Shown: positions 1-9,539 of the stretch, in pieces
How positions within the stretch are numbered: position 1 is the stretch's first letter
Layout of the letters: each line of letters starts with the position of its first letter
Source of the DNA: Capnocytophaga bilenii
GTDB lineage: Bacteria > Bacteroidota > Bacteroidia > Flavobacteriales > Flavobacteriaceae
DNA length: 64,000 bases
Reading direction: 5' to 3'
Assembly: GCF_017565765.1 (NCBI RefSeq)
Contig: NZ_JAGDYP010000005.1
Location: 62,001-126,000 of the forward strand
Translations under genes and position numbers: made by a program
The notes under the pieces: model-generated
Told to the model about the DNA's origin: nothing
The model's database searches: none
The model's input: only the letters and a program-made list of their open reading frames with translations

Positions 1-135
1 TTTGTTTGAGGCAAATATAATAGGTGTGCAAAGTTCTAATATCTGATGTTCCTCAAAGGTTTTCAAGATAATCTCAAGCCCCACACCATTGATGTCTCCC
101 ACCGAGATACCCACTTTTATCATTTTTTCTTTCAT
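1..135 (-). CDS. pdxA: 4-hydroxythreonine-4-phosphate dehydrogenase, N-terminal fragment
   Basis: Only the first 45 codons are present; the gene runs off the left edge. The translation begins MKEKMIKVGISVGDINGVG, and the VGISVGDINGVGLE stretch matches the conserved N-terminus of PdxA, an NAD-dependent enzyme of pyridoxal phosphate synthesis. A second in-frame ATG at 121-123 is an equally possible start. A TACCTTTG element (minus strand, 186-193) lies about 50 bp upstream and could be its -7 box. The gene is divergent from the GHMP kinase. The family call rests on one short motif, so it is good but not certain. Confidence 0.8.
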   Translation of the reverse strand, partial: MKEKMIKVGISVGDINGVGLEIILKTFEEHQILELCTPIIFASNK

Positions 136-203
136 AAAATAGATTACTAAATAGTAAAAATTCTTACTTTTGTCCTTTCAAAACGCAAAGGTATAAAAAA
201 AAT

Positions 204-1118
204 ATGAATTTCACACAATCTACAAACTATTATAGTAACGGAAAATTATTAATTACAGGTGAATACGCCGTCTTAAATGGGGCACTTAGCCTAGCACTCC
301 CTTCCTCATTAGGACAAAAATTAATCGTACAACCCTCACAAAATGCCTTTTCTTGGGAAGCCTTTGATGCTGATGGAAAGTGCTGGTTCAGTAGCTTATC
401 TATCAATAGTAGAGAAGATGAAAAAGTACTACATACGTTACAAAATATACTCTCTACTGCCGCTACTCTCAACCCTCACTTTGCTAGTTTATATCCGCAT
501 TGTGCTGTGCAAACCTTGCTTACTTTTCCTCGCCACTGGGGATTAGGTACTTCTTCCACACTTATTAATAATATTGCCCAATGGGCTGAAGTAAATCCTT
601 ACGAACTACTTTTTAAAAGTTTTGGTGGTAGTGGTTATGATATAGCTTGTGCCAAAACTAATACGCCATTACTATATCGATTAAAAGATGGTAAGCCAGA
701 AACCTTCCCTTTACGATTCCTTTTTCCACATACCGATAGCATTTATTTTGTATACCTAAACAACAAGCAAAATAGTAAGGAAGGGATAACACACTACCGC
801 AGTATACAAAAAAGCAAACAGAAGTTAGCTGATAGTATTACACGTATCACCGAACGACTTGTATTAGTGTACACTATCGATGATTTTTGCTATCTTTTGG
901 AGCAACACGAGCAACTCATCGGTGATTATTTGGGTATTTCTCCTGTAAAAGAACATTTATTCCCCGATTTTAATGGTACTATAAAAAGTTTAGGAGCTTG
1001 GGGAGGCGATTTTGTTTTAGCTATTTCAGAATATGAAGATATTCCTTCTTATTTTAACAAAAAAGGATACAATACTTGTATCCCCTATAAAGAATTAATA
1101 ATCACTCCTAAAAAATAA
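204..1118 (+). CDS. GYDIA-type GHMP family kinase
   Basis: 304-aa small-molecule kinase of the GHMP (galactokinase, homoserine, mevalonate, phosphomevalonate) superfamily. The N-terminal GKLLITGEYAVLNGA (about residues 13-27) is typical of mevalonate-type kinases. GLGTSST (113-119) is the glycine/serine-rich ATP loop, and GYDIACA (144-150) is the motif that names the Bacteroidota GYDIA subgroup. The substrate cannot be read from sequence; a mevalonate-pathway intermediate is the obvious guess, by family only. A TACTTTTG -7-like box lies at 165-172. It is convergent with the glycosyltransferase, with 6 bp between the stops. Confidence 0.88.
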   Translation: MNFTQSTNYYSNGKLLITGEYAVLNGALSLALPSSLGQKLIVQPSQNAFSWEAFDADGKCWFSSLSINSREDEKVLHTLQNILSTAATLNPHFASLYPHCAVQTLLTFPRHWGLGTSSTLINNIAQWAEVNPYELLFKSFGGSGYDIACAKTNTPLLYRLKDGKPETFPLRFLFPHTDSIYFVYLNNKQNSKEGITHYRSIQKSKQKLADSITRITERLVLVYTIDDFCYLLEQHEQLIGDYLGISPVKEHLFPDFNGTIKSLGAWGGDFVLAISEYEDIPSYFNKKGYNTCIPYKELIITPKK

Positions 1119-1124
1119 ATAGTA

Positions 1125-1976
1125 CTACGCAAAAAACTTTTTACATATACCCTTCCAACGATAATTACGAGCATATTTACCTTCTTCTACTGATAAAAGA
1201 TAAGGTTTATGTGCTCTTTTTGCTTGCCAATACCCCTTTAAATAACTTATCAATAGCTTAAAATTTCGTTTTTTAACAGCAAGTTTGCCCGCAGCAAGTA
1301 GTGTAAGTATAAATCCATAACGCAGAGTATAAAACACCCCCCCTTGTAGATTATGTGCTTTGTTGTTATAACCTGCCCCTGTAGGGCGTAAATGTTTTAC
1401 TTGTAACGTTTCATCTGTCAGTACCTTCCAACCATAATAGCGGCAGAGTAGTTCATCAGCTGTATCCCACCCCATAGCCTCTTTTAGTCCGCCGATAGCC
1501 TCAAAACAAGCCTTTCTATACGATTTTACAGCTCCGCGCAAATGATCTTTATTAGTAAGATTTTCCAGCACCCACTGTCCATTCTTCTCTATGTAACAAA
1601 ATCCTCCAAACATTCCCAAAGTAGGATTGTTACTATACTGATGATTCATTACTTCTAAGTATTGGGGAGGAAAGATAAGATCGGCATCATATTTACAAAT
1701 AACTTCTACTTCAGGTTTTAAATAGGGTAATCCTGTATTAAAAGTCTGCACAACTTTAGCACCAGGTAAGTGTACCCCTTTTTTATGTCGTTGCACCAAA
1801 TGTACTATAGAATTTTTAGCAGCTATTTGTTGTACTTTCAACGCAGTATCATCAGTAGAACCATCATCTACTACTATTATTTGATAAGGAAGATAAGTTT
1901 GGTTAAGCAGGGATTCAAGAGTGAGGGTAATGCTATCAGCCTCGTTATAAGCAGGTATGATGATTCCAAAATTCAT
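1125..1976 (-). CDS. Family 2 glycosyltransferase
   Basis: 283-aa GT-A fold enzyme. The N-terminus [14 protein letters not shown] followed by [12 protein letters not shown] is the classic nucleotide-sugar binding start of GT2, and YDADLIFP supplies the DxD-like metal site. No membrane segments are evident beyond a weakly hydrophobic stretch near residues 215-235. The start codon overlaps the stop of the upstream ABC ATPase by 4 bp (ATGA), so the two are translationally coupled and it is the last gene of the moeA operon. Acceptor and sugar are unknown; envelope glycan or lipid glycosylation is likely. Confidence 0.85.
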   Translation of the reverse strand: MNFGIIIPAYNEADSITLTLESLLNQTYLPYQIIVVDDGSTDDTALKVQQIAAKNSIVHLVQRHKKGVHLPGAKVVQTFNTGLPYLKPEVEVICKYDADLIFPPQYLEVMNHQYSNNPTLGMFGGFCYIEKNGQWVLENLTNKDHLRGAVKSYRKACFEAIGGLKEAMGWDTADELLCRYYGWKVLTDETLQVKHLRPTGAGYNNKAHNLQGGVFYTLRYGFILTLLAAGKLAVKKRNFKLLISYLKGYWQAKRAHKPYLLSVEEGKYARNYRWKGICKKFFA

Positions 1977-2653
1977 TGTTTGTTGTCAGTTTCTATAAGT
2001 CCATCTTTTAGTCTGATGATACGTTTAGCATAATTGGCGATATCCTCTTCGTGAGTCACTAAGATAACCGTGTTGCCTTTGCTGTAAATTTCATCAAAAA
2101 GATTCATTATTTCGTAGGAAGTTTTAGAGTCAAGATTTCCTGTAGGTTCATCAGCCAAGATAATAGAAGGATTATTTACCAAGGCGCGTGCTACTGCCAC
2201 CCTTTGGCGTTGTCCTCCTGATAATTCATTAGGCTTGTGCAGCATACGATCTTCTAAGCCCACTAGGCTGAGTACTTCTTTAGCACGCTCGTGCCTTTTC
2301 TCTTTTTTTACTCCTGCATATACCATTGGTAGAGCTACATTATCTAAAGCTGTAGTTCGGGGCATTAGGTTAAAAGTTTGAAAAACAAACCCTATTTCTT
2401 TATTTCGAATATCGGCAAGCTCACTATCACTCATTTTGCTCACATCTTTACCGTTGAGTATGTATTCGCCTGAAGTAGGCGTATCCAAACAACCTAAAAT
2501 ATTCATTAGGGTAGATTTTCCTGAACCTGACGGACCCATTAAAGCTACATATTCACCTTTTTCTATATTTAGATTGATCCCTTTTAGCACGTGTAGCACT
2601 TCTGCTCCTAATCTAAAATCGCGCTTTATATTCCTAACTTCTAATAAACTCAT
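1973..2653 (-). CDS. ABC transporter ATP-binding protein, LolD/MacB type
   Basis: 226-aa ATPase with Walker A GPSGSGKS (40-47), Q-loop Q92, signature LSGGQ (144-148), Walker B ILADEP (165-170) and the TGNLD sequence of the LolD/MacB/FtsE group. Members work with MacB-like permeases to move lipoproteins or export drugs and peptides. No permease is adjacent: the neighbours are rdgB upstream (8-bp gap) and a glycosyltransferase downstream (4-bp overlap). The partner must be encoded elsewhere. Operon membership with moeA and mobA looks like gene packing rather than shared function. Confidence 0.9.
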   Translation of the reverse strand: MSLLEVRNIKRDFRLGAEVLHVLKGINLNIEKGEYVALMGPSGSGKSTLMNILGCLDTPTSGEYILNGKDVSKMSDSELADIRNKEIGFVFQTFNLMPRTTALDNVALPMVYAGVKKEKRHERAKEVLSLVGLEDRMLHKPNELSGGQRQRVAVARALVNNPSIILADEPTGNLDSKTSYEIMNLFDEIYSKGNTVILVTHEEDIANYAKRIIRLKDGLIETDNKQ

Positions 2654-2661
2654 AGCTGTAA

Positions 2662-3237
2662 CTAACTATTTGATAAAAATACCAATAACTTTTCAAAAGC
2701 CCTTCCTCTATGGCTTATGTTATTCTTCTCTTCTTGTGAAAGTTGCGCAAAGGTTTGAGTATAGCCTTCGGGTACAAAAATAGAGTCATAGCCAAAACCA
2801 TTATTGCCTATAGGTACTTGGCAGATACTACCTTTAGCAATTCCTTCAAAGGTATAAGTCTCTTTTCCTAAGCACAAAGCAATTACTGTCCTGAATTGGG
2901 CTCTGCGTTCAGGGTTGCCTTCCATTTGTTGTAAAAGTAGTGCTACATTATCTGCATCATTTTTCTGAGCTCCTGCATATCGTGCCGAATAAACTCCTGG
3001 TGCTCCATTTAGTGCTACCACTTCTAAGCCTGTATCATCAGCAAATACATCATAACCATATTTTTCTTTGATGTATTGTGCTTTCAATAAAGCATTTCCC
3101 TCAATAGTAGTAGCTGTTTCGGGTATATCCTCATTACAATTAATGTCCGTCAAGCTTAGTAACTTGATGGTAGTGGGCAACAAGGCTTGTATTTCTTTTA
3201 GCTTGTGAGCATTGTGTGTAGCAAAAACTAAAGTCAT
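2662..3237 (-). CDS. rdgB: Non-canonical purine NTP pyrophosphatase (RdgB/HAM1)
   Basis: 191-aa house-cleaning enzyme that hydrolyses ITP, dITP and XTP to monophosphates and so keeps deaminated purines out of nucleic acids. Family marks are [12 protein letters not shown] at the N-terminus, FADDTGLEV with the catalytic acidic residues, GVYSARYAG, and the C-terminal SHRGRA. Its ATG overlaps the mobA stop by 4 bp, so it is part of the moeA-to-glycosyltransferase operon. Length is normal for the family. Confidence 0.95.
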   Translation of the reverse strand: MTLVFATHNAHKLKEIQALLPTTIKLLSLTDINCNEDIPETATTIEGNALLKAQYIKEKYGYDVFADDTGLEVVALNGAPGVYSARYAGAQKNDADNVALLLQQMEGNPERRAQFRTVIALCLGKETYTFEGIAKGSICQVPIGNNGFGYDSIFVPEGYTQTFAQLSQEEKNNISHRGRAFEKLLVFLSNS

Positions 3238-3788
3238 TTTGTATTATTAATAAGAGCCCATTGCTGGGGTGTATTGATATTGGTAAAAGCCAAAGTATCC
3301 TCATTAGGGTAAGCTATTACTTTGGCATTAAGTTCTTTGATAATCACTTGCATTTTCAGCATATCTTGATTTATATACGTCTCTAAGTCAGTTAAGAGCG
3401 CATAAGGGTAGTATCCCACCACAGGAAAGATTTTCTGTTGGTAACTCAGTACTGTTATATGCTGAGGGGTGACTTGCGAAAGCAGATATTGCAATACTTT
3501 AGGAGCGATAAAAGGCATATCGCAGCTGCATACTAAAATATCATCACGCAAGAATGCCAACGCCGAATAAATACCTCCTAAAGGACCTTTTTCGGTATAA
3601 ATATCAGGAATTTGAGGGTAGGGGAGTGCATTATAGGCTGTATCTTGTCCCGAAATATACACTTTGGGACATATAGTTGATAGTGTCTTGCCTATTTTGC
3701 TAATAAAAGTTTCACCTTGTAGCTGTAATAAAGCTTTATTTTCGCCCATACGGCTACTCTTTCCCCCCGCTAAGACGACTGCTTTCAT
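3234..3788 (-). CDS. mobA: Molybdenum cofactor guanylyltransferase
   Basis: 184-aa nucleotidyltransferase that attaches GMP to molybdopterin to form the bis-MGD-type cofactor. The N-terminal signature [16 protein letters not shown] (7-22) binds GTP, and CSCDMPFI carries the metal-binding Asp. It overlaps the upstream ModE-like gene by 35 bp in another frame. The 4-bp overlap with rdgB points to coupled translation. It lies with moeA, but no moaABC or molybdate transporter genes are in the window, so the rest of the pathway must be elsewhere. Confidence 0.92.
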   Translation of the reverse strand: MKAVVLAGGKSSRMGENKALLQLQGETFISKIGKTLSTICPKVYISGQDTAYNALPYPQIPDIYTEKGPLGGIYSALAFLRDDILVCSCDMPFIAPKVLQYLLSQVTPQHITVLSYQQKIFPVVGYYPYALLTDLETYINQDMLKMQVIIKELNAKVIAYPNEDTLAFTNINTPQQWALINNTK

Positions 3789-4101
3789 CTGCTGAAAATT
3801 CTTTAAAGCAAGCAGCTACTTTTTTATAAAGAACTACCAACTTTTTACCCTCATCGGTAAGACGACTGCCTCCTCCATTTTTGCCACCCGCTTCTTTTAT
3901 TACCAATTCTACAGGTGAATTGTTATTCATATCACGTATGATGCCCCACGCACGGCGATAAGGTATTTTCAGCGTACGAGCTGCCTCTGAAAGAGAACCC
4001 AATAGGTCTATTTGTTCTAAAAGTTCGGCACGACCTGCGCCCACACGTAAGCCGTTATTGGTTTCAAACCATATATGTCCGTTAATTGTTAAATTCTCCA
4101 T
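3754..4101 (-). CDS. ModE-like winged-helix regulator, no TOBE domain
   Basis: 115-aa protein made almost entirely of the ModE N-terminal winged helix: LLGSLSEAARTLKIPYRRAW is the helix-turn-helix, followed by GGGSRLTDEGKKLV as wing. Full ModE has C-terminal TOBE domains that bind molybdate; here there is no room for them. This is a common stand-alone form that may control molybdenum genes or be a LysR-like short regulator. It overlaps moeA by 13 bp and mobA by 35 bp, which ties it to cofactor synthesis. How it would sense molybdate is not evident. Confidence 0.85.
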   Translation of the reverse strand: MENLTINGHIWFETNNGLRVGAGRAELLEQIDLLGSLSEAARTLKIPYRRAWGIIRDMNNNSPVELVIKEAGGKNGGGSRLTDEGKKLVVLYKKVAACFKEFSADESSRLSGGKE

Positions 4102-5273
4102 ATTTTTACTTTTTGTCCGTTTGCTATTTTTTCTTCATTGGCAGGGAACTCTATAAAGCAGTTACACACAGGCAATGAATCTAATTTATAAGATTCTTGT
4201 GAGGGGAGTGCCATTACTTTCATTTTATCTACATAGCCTTTCATATAGAATGTTATTTCGGCTTTTTTCTTCTCCGAATCGTGAGTAATGAATGCGTAAT
4301 CCATTTCGCTTTGGAAGTTATTACGCCCATAGCAGCCCAATATAAAAGGTTTTACATAGATATGAAATGAGGTAAATACCGATGCAGGATTGCCTGGTAA
4401 AGCAAATATACGTTTATCACCTAATGTACCAAAATAAAGTGGTTTTCCAGGTTTTTGTTGTATTTTATAAAAAACTTCTTTTACACCTATATTTTGCAAT
4501 GCGCTGCGTACAAAATCGTAATCACCTGTAGAGATTCCGCCTGAAAGGAGTAGTATATCTACTTCTTGCAAAGCTTTACGAATAGCCGTTTCTGTAGCTT
4601 CTTGGGTATCGGCTATATGTTCTACTACTGCAAGTTCCTGATGTATTTCAGCCAAAGCAGCTTGCAAGGTATATGAGTTGGAATTATAAATTTTACCATC
4701 TTCAAGAGGGGTACCAAGCTCTACAAGCTCATCACCTGTGTATAGTAAGCCTATACGAGGTTTAGAAAAAACAGTTAATTTATCAATACCCAAACTTGCC
4801 AAAAAGCTAATAGTACCAGCATTGATAGGTGTATTTTCGTGTATTGCTAAAGAACCCTTTTCGGTCTGCTCGCCTTTTTTACGGATATTAGCTCCGTATT
4901 TTACCTCAGCTTTATCAAAGGTAATTGTATCGCCATTGCGTGTTATTTTTTCTTGTATTACAATAGTATCTACCCCATTAGGAACGCGTGCCCCTGTAAA
5001 GATACGTATAGCCTCACCTGCTGCCAATGAAAAATCGGTAGTTTTACCAGCGGGTACTTCGCCTATTACTTGGAAAGAATCGTATTTCTCAAGGTCGGCA
5101 AAACGGAAACCATAACCGTCCATAGCTGAATTATCAAACGAAGGAATATCTATAGGCGCAAAAATATGCGATGCCAAATAAGCTCCTATAGCTTGTATAA
5201 TAGGCACTTCTATAGGTGTAGTTGTACGGATATGTGCCTCAATGAGGTTTTTTGCTGTACTTGCAGTAACCAT
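4089..5273 (-). CDS. moeA: Molybdopterin molybdenumtransferase
   Basis: 394-aa enzyme that inserts molybdate into adenylylated molybdopterin. Domain signs are the N-terminal APIDIPSFDNSAMDGYGF motif, GARVPNGVDTIV, and the MoCF motif LLSGGISTGDYDFV plus FALPGNPASVF. I start it at the ATG at 5273 (MVTASTAKNL). The longer frame begins with TTG at 5303, but that codon lies inside a full promoter (TACTTTTG at 5301-5308), so the upstream codons cannot be in the mRNA. It is the first gene of a six-gene operon ending with the glycosyltransferase. Confidence 0.94.
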   Translation of the reverse strand: MVTASTAKNLIEAHIRTTTPIEVPIIQAIGAYLASHIFAPIDIPSFDNSAMDGYGFRFADLEKYDSFQVIGEVPAGKTTDFSLAAGEAIRIFTGARVPNGVDTIVIQEKITRNGDTITFDKAEVKYGANIRKKGEQTEKGSLAIHENTPINAGTISFLASLGIDKLTVFSKPRIGLLYTGDELVELGTPLEDGKIYNSNSYTLQAALAEIHQELAVVEHIADTQEATETAIRKALQEVDILLLSGGISTGDYDFVRSALQNIGVKEVFYKIQQKPGKPLYFGTLGDKRIFALPGNPASVFTSFHIYVKPFILGCYGRNNFQSEMDYAFITHDSEKKKAEITFYMKGYVDKMKVMALPSQESYKLDSLPVCNCFIEFPANEEKIANGQKVKIWRI

Positions 5274-5300
5274 TTCTTTGATGTTTAATATAATATTTTG

Positions 5301-5332
5301 CAAAAGTAGTGAAAATATGGCATATTACCAAA
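5301..5332 (-). promoter_or_regulatory. Promoter of the moeA operon
   Basis: On the minus strand TTTG (5329-5332) is followed after exactly 20 bp by TACTTTTG (5301-5308), a full match to the Bacteroidota -33/-7 consensus TTTG...TAnnTTTG. The -33 box touches the last base of the SCO gene. Transcription would start near 5295, leaving a leader of about 20 nt before the ATG at 5273. Confidence 0.8.
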
Positions 5333-5974
5333 CTACATAGCCAATTGTTTTTTTACTTCGGAAACTGTTTTCTCATAATCAATACCCAAGCCCTCTTGTT
5401 GAGATACTAATTCACCTTTTTTATTGAAAACACTAATGATATTGGAGTGAGAGAAATCTACAGGAGATATTTGCTTGTAATTGACAGCTAAAACTGCTGC
5501 AAACTCACGGGTTTGTTCTTCATTAGAACGCAAAAAGAGCCATTGGTCATCGTCCATATTGTTTTCTTTGGCAAAAGCTTTCAGGTGTTCTGGAGTATCG
5601 GTTTCGGGGTCTATGCTCACCAAGAGGTATTTTACTCCTTTGGCTGTTTTGGGTATTTGGGTATCAACCTGCTTGCGTATTTCACGCATATCCCTGATGA
5701 GTATAGGGCAAGCAGTTTTGCAAGAGGTATAAATCATTACTACTACCAGCACATTGCCTTTCAGTTCTTTAAGAGCTATATCGTCTCCGTTTTGGGTTGT
5801 CCATACTTCGGGGAGGTTATAGATAGAAAGGTCTGAAAAAGCGTTATTGTTTTCCTGAGTAGTTACTGTGGTGGTGGTAGTAACTGTACTATTATTGGTA
5901 GTGCTAGGGCTGTTGCAACCTAAAGGTAATAGGCTACTTATCAATAAAACTAAAGGTATGTGCAATGCTTTCAT
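5333..5974 (-). CDS. SCO1/SenC family lipoprotein
   Basis: 213-aa thioredoxin-fold protein of the SCO family, which delivers copper to the Cu-A centre of cytochrome oxidase or acts as a thiol reductase. A lipobox LPLGC (Cys20) and a Thr-rich spacer suggest envelope anchoring. The copper ligands are visible: TSCKTAC (Cys85, Cys89) and the His in DFSHSN (about 176). It lies 16 bp downstream of cdaA in the folP operon. No oxidase genes are nearby. Confidence 0.9.
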   Translation of the reverse strand: MKALHIPLVLLISSLLPLGCNSPSTTNNSTVTTTTTVTTQENNNAFSDLSIYNLPEVWTTQNGDDIALKELKGNVLVVVMIYTSCKTACPILIRDMREIRKQVDTQIPKTAKGVKYLLVSIDPETDTPEHLKAFAKENNMDDDQWLFLRSNEEQTREFAAVLAVNYKQISPVDFSHSNIISVFNKKGELVSQQEGLGIDYEKTVSEVKKQLAM

Positions 5975-5990
5975 AGATATTGAATTATGG

Positions 5991-6770
5991 TTATTTAAAA
6001 TCTTTTTCTATAAGAGTAATAAGTTCTTCTTTCCCTTTAAAATTTACAAATGTTCCGTTCTTAAAATAAGATATATGCCCTGTTTCTTCTGAGACCACTA
6101 TGGCGGTAGCATCTGTTTTTTCGGTAATAGAGACTGCAGCTCTGTGGCGTAGTCCGTAGCTTTTAGGCAAAGTATCTTCGGCAGCTATAGGAAGGATAAC
6201 CCTTGTAGCGACAATTTTATTATCACGTATCACAATAGCACCATCGTGTAGCGGACTGTTTTTATAAAATATACTTTCTATAATAGGTTCTGAGAACTCC
6301 AAATTCATTTTATCTCCTGTTTCGGTTACAAAGTTTAGTGGCACGTTGCGTTCCAACACAATTAAAGCTCCTGTATGGCTACTGCCAAGTTTTTCGCATA
6401 CATTCACTAAACTTTCTATATTTAGGAGTGTTTCTTTCTGTTTAAAAAATTTAAATATACTATGTAACTTATTACGTGCTGTAATATTGGTAGTACCTAT
6501 AGTGAGCAAAAAGCGACGTATTTCCTGCTGAAATACAACTATTAAAGCAAATACGCCCACCCCAATAAACTGACCTAATATACTACTAAGCAGCTGCATT
6601 TGTAGGGCTTCGGTAATTTTCCACATTAGGTAAATCATTACAATTCCCATAAATATATTGATAGCTACAGTACCTTTTATAAGCCTATAAAGGTAGTATA
6701 ACAATGATGCAAATAGCAGTATATCAATTACATCGGTAATGCTAAAGTTTAGGATATCAAATAATTTCAT
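5991..6770 (-). CDS. cdaA: Diadenylate cyclase CdaA (c-di-AMP synthase)
   Basis: 259-aa membrane enzyme that makes cyclic di-AMP from two ATP. Three N-terminal TM helices (about 12-30, 37-55, 65-83) precede the DAC domain, with its catalytic DGA motif at 176-178 (SPLHDGAIVI) and RHR at 208-210 (GLRHRAA). The start chosen is the ATG at 6770, MKLFDILNF. The frame stays open to 6800, but this ATG overlaps the folP stop as ATGA, which argues for coupled translation. Partners CdaR and GlmM are not adjacent. Confidence 0.94.
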   Translation of the reverse strand: MKLFDILNFSITDVIDILLFASLLYYLYRLIKGTVAINIFMGIVMIYLMWKITEALQMQLLSSILGQFIGVGVFALIVVFQQEIRRFLLTIGTTNITARNKLHSIFKFFKQKETLLNIESLVNVCEKLGSSHTGALIVLERNVPLNFVTETGDKMNLEFSEPIIESIFYKNSPLHDGAIVIRDNKIVATRVILPIAAEDTLPKSYGLRHRAAVSITEKTDATAIVVSEETGHISYFKNGTFVNFKGKEELITLIEKDFK

Positions 6771-7588
6771 AGGCGTAGGGCATTGATGATAGCTACACAC
6801 TCTTTAGCTTCTTTCACATCGTGGGCACGCAATATATGAGCCCCTTTCATAAGGGCAATTGTGTGTACTGAGGTAGTGGCATTGAGCGCTTCGGCAGGGG
6901 TAGTATCTAACAATTTATAAAGCATAGATTTACGGGAAACACCTACTAATAACGGGCATTCTAAACTGTGAAATGCTTCTAAGTGTTTGAGCACTTGGTA
7001 ATTTTGTTCTAAAGTTTTAGAAAAACCAAAGCCTACATCTACTATAAAATCGTTGATACCCCATTGCAAGGCTTTTGCTTTGCGTTCAGAGAAATAATAG
7101 AGCATATCGGTAATGATATTTTTGTATGAGGTGTGTTGCTGCTTAGTTTGAGGTGTACCTACCATATGCATTGCTATATAAGGCACTTGCCATTGAGCTA
7201 CCAAAGGCAACATTTGTTCATCTAAAAGTCCTGCTGAAATATCATTTACAATAGCTGCCCCTTCTGACAGCGCTTGCTTGGCTACTTCGGCACGAAAGGT
7301 ATCTACTGAGATACGTACTTGTGGGAAGTGCTGTACCAAACTGCGCACTAAAGGCACTACTCTTTTAAGCTCTTCTTCTTCAGATACCTCAGCTGCATTA
7401 GGACGTGTACTATAGCCACCTACATCTATAAAATCGGCACCTTGTAATAGCATTTCTTCAGCACGTGCTAAGGCATTATTTTCGGTAACGCGGCTACCTG
7501 CATAGAACGAATCGGGGGTATGATTGAGGATACCCATTACACGAGGGGTATGAAGAGAAAGCAATTCTCCTTTACAATTAATAGTCAT
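6767..7588 (-). CDS. folP: Dihydropteroate synthase
   Basis: 273-aa TIM-barrel enzyme condensing p-aminobenzoate with dihydropterin pyrophosphate in folate synthesis; it is the sulfonamide target. Signatures are GILNHTPDSFYAGSR, VDVGGYSTRP, VSVDTFRAEVA, ivNDISAG and LVGVSRKSM. It is the first gene of folP-cdaA-SCO and overlaps cdaA by 4 bp. The folP-cdaA pairing links folate metabolism with c-di-AMP, an arrangement I recall from other Bacteroidota. The preceding promoter gives a short leader. Confidence 0.95.
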   Translation of the reverse strand: MTINCKGELLSLHTPRVMGILNHTPDSFYAGSRVTENNALARAEEMLLQGADFIDVGGYSTRPNAAEVSEEEELKRVVPLVRSLVQHFPQVRISVDTFRAEVAKQALSEGAAIVNDISAGLLDEQMLPLVAQWQVPYIAMHMVGTPQTKQQHTSYKNIITDMLYYFSERKAKALQWGINDFIVDVGFGFSKTLEQNYQVLKHLEAFHSLECPLLVGVSRKSMLYKLLDTTPAEALNATTSVHTIALMKGAHILRAHDVKEAKECVAIINALRL

Positions 7589-7608
7589 TTTACTTTTATT
7601 TATAGGTA

Positions 7609-7640
7609 CAAAGGTAGGTATTTATATTTATTTCTGCAAT
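7609..7640 (-). promoter_or_regulatory. Promoter of folP-cdaA-SCO
   Basis: Minus strand ATTG (7637-7640), 20-bp spacer, TACCTTTG (7609-7616). The -7 box is perfect and the -33 box has one mismatch. It sits in the 52-bp gap between recQ and folP, so folP can be transcribed independently of the upstream recQ group. Confidence 0.7.
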
Positions 7641-9533
7641 TTATTTTACAATTATTTCATTGCATTCATTGAAAATGATTTTATTCATTGTGAGCCATTC
7701 TCGTAAAATAATATGAATGGCTTTTTGTGGATAGGGTAGTTGTTGCAAAACTTCATAAGGAGTAATGGGTTTTTGTAACAACAATTGCCAAAGGTCATTA
7801 CGCAATTGTTGTTCGTCAATTTTAGGAGGGGCTTTTTTGGCTTCACAATTAGAACAAATACCACAAGGCTGAACATTAGTTTCGCCAAAATAGTGTAATA
7901 GTTGTACCGAGCGACAAGTGTTTTGGTCTGCTAAATATTTGTATACTTGCTCTTGCAGGGTAAGCTTAGTACGATTGTATTCTTTTACGTTTTTACTGAT
8001 ATAGTTAATAGTGCGATCGTCATCGCGAATTACACAAAAAGTAAGCTCTATATCGGCTTGTTCGTTTTTGAGTGTCCCCATACCATCGCGGTGTAGCTGT
8101 TGCAAATAATCTAAGAGCTGATAGTGTTCCAAATCGGTTCGTTCGGTAATTTTAGCGGTTTCAATCACTACAGGTTGGGTATAAATAAGGGGATAGGTAC
8201 GCGCTAAATAAAACAAAAGAGCACTGAGATGCCTATGGGTGTGTATATAGTTCATCAGTAGCTTGGCATCGTTTAGCTGTAAGGTGATTTTATTGTGAAA
8301 TTGTTGGTTTAGGTGTATTACTGAAAAACGGTCTAACACCAATAGAGCATTGTAGGCTTTGAGGGTAGGCAATTGGTAACGCTTACAAAATTCAGGAAAG
8401 AGGAAACTATAAGTTTGACCAGCACCTTGCCCAATAGCTATTTGAAAATAACTATTCAGTTTTTTATATAAATGTTTTAGGAAAGAAATATCTATAAGAT
8501 AATCGTCTAATAGTTTTTTGGCAGTAGCGAGGTCGTTGGGGTTATAGATAAGAACGGCTTTGGCGGGCTTACCATCACGCCCAGCACGTCCTGCTTCTTG
8601 AAAATAGTCTTCTAAAGTAGAAGGGAGATTCCAATGAACCACCAAGCGTACATCGGGTTTATCAATTCCCATTCCGAAAGCATTAGTAGCTACCATTATA
8701 CGGACTTTGTTTTGCAACCACAATTGTAGTCGTTTTTCTTTCTCTTCAGTAGTAAGTCCGCCGTGAAAGAAAGTAGCTGTAAAGCCTTCGGTATTGAGTA
8801 TAGAAGAAAGATAACTTGTACCATTGCGGCTACGGAGATAAATAATCACACTTCCTTCATTTTTTCGCAAAAAAGAGAATAACAACGGCAATTTGTCATT
8901 ACTTTGATATACATCATAGGCAATATTAGGGCGTTGTAGTGTAGTACTTATCACCTTGGCATTGGGGATATTGAGCAGTTGGCGTATATCTTGCTGTACT
9001 TTAGGCGTAGCCGAAGCAGTAAGAGCCAATAAAGGTACTTGAGGAAAATCAGTTTTGAGCGAGCCACACTGCAAATAGGCAGGACGAAAGTCTTTCCCCC
9101 AATGAGACACACAATGAGCTTCGTCAATGACAATAAGGTTTAAAGGTAGGTTTTTAAGGAATTGTTGTACTGTGTGGTGTTGTAGCCTTTCGGGCGACAT
9201 ATATAGGAATTTGTACTGTCCATAAAGTGCATTGCCTAATAGGCGTTCTAAATCGGGAAGAGAGAGGTTACCTGCAAGTGAAAGTGCTTTGATATTGCGT
9301 TGGTTTAGCGCATTTACTTGGTCGGTCATAAGGGCTATGAGCGGAGAAATGACTAAGCAAATTCCTTCCAACAACATAGCAGGCACCTGAAAAGTGAGCG
9401 ATTTACCTCCGCCTGTAGGCATCAGGGCGATGGTATCGTGCTTGTGGAGTACAGAGTTGATAATTTCTTCTTGTGGATAGCGAAAAGCCTCGTAGCCCCA
9501 ATATTTTTTAAGTATCTGTAAAGGTGTTTGCAT
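7641..9533 (-). CDS. recQ: ATP-dependent DNA helicase, RecQ family
   Basis: 630-aa superfamily 2 helicase. Walker A PTGGGKS (39-45), DEAH box (137-140), motif VI ending EAGRAGRDGKPA, then a RecQ-Ct region with the zinc-binding cysteines CRSVQLLHYFG...CGICSNC (about 541-565). No HRDC domain is apparent at the C-terminus, a variation frequent in Bacteroidota that carry several RecQ-like genes. It unwinds forked and recombination intermediates. It lies 6 bp downstream of an endonuclease I lipoprotein gene. Confidence 0.93.
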   Translation of the reverse strand: MQTPLQILKKYWGYEAFRYPQEEIINSVLHKHDTIALMPTGGGKSLTFQVPAMLLEGICLVISPLIALMTDQVNALNQRNIKALSLAGNLSLPDLERLLGNALYGQYKFLYMSPERLQHHTVQQFLKNLPLNLIVIDEAHCVSHWGKDFRPAYLQCGSLKTDFPQVPLLALTASATPKVQQDIRQLLNIPNAKVISTTLQRPNIAYDVYQSNDKLPLLFSFLRKNEGSVIIYLRSRNGTSYLSSILNTEGFTATFFHGGLTTEEKEKRLQLWLQNKVRIMVATNAFGMGIDKPDVRLVVHWNLPSTLEDYFQEAGRAGRDGKPAKAVLIYNPNDLATAKKLLDDYLIDISFLKHLYKKLNSYFQIAIGQGAGQTYSFLFPEFCKRYQLPTLKAYNALLVLDRFSVIHLNQQFHNKITLQLNDAKLLMNYIHTHRHLSALLFYLARTYPLIYTQPVVIETAKITERTDLEHYQLLDYLQQLHRDGMGTLKNEQADIELTFCVIRDDDRTINYISKNVKEYNRTKLTLQEQVYKYLADQNTCRSVQLLHYFGETNVQPCGICSNCEAKKAPPKIDEQQLRNDLWQLLLQKPITPYEVLQQLPYPQKAIHIILREWLTMNKIIFNECNEIIVK

Positions 9534-9539
9534 TAATCA

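Noticed and set aside
5273..5303. TTG start for moeA at 5303
   Set aside because: The codon lies in the -7 box of a perfect promoter, so it cannot be in the transcript.
6771..6800. cdaA start at 6800
   Set aside because: The extra ten residues have no family character and would overlap folP by 34 bp; the ATG at 6770 gives the usual N-terminus and a 4-bp coupled overlap.
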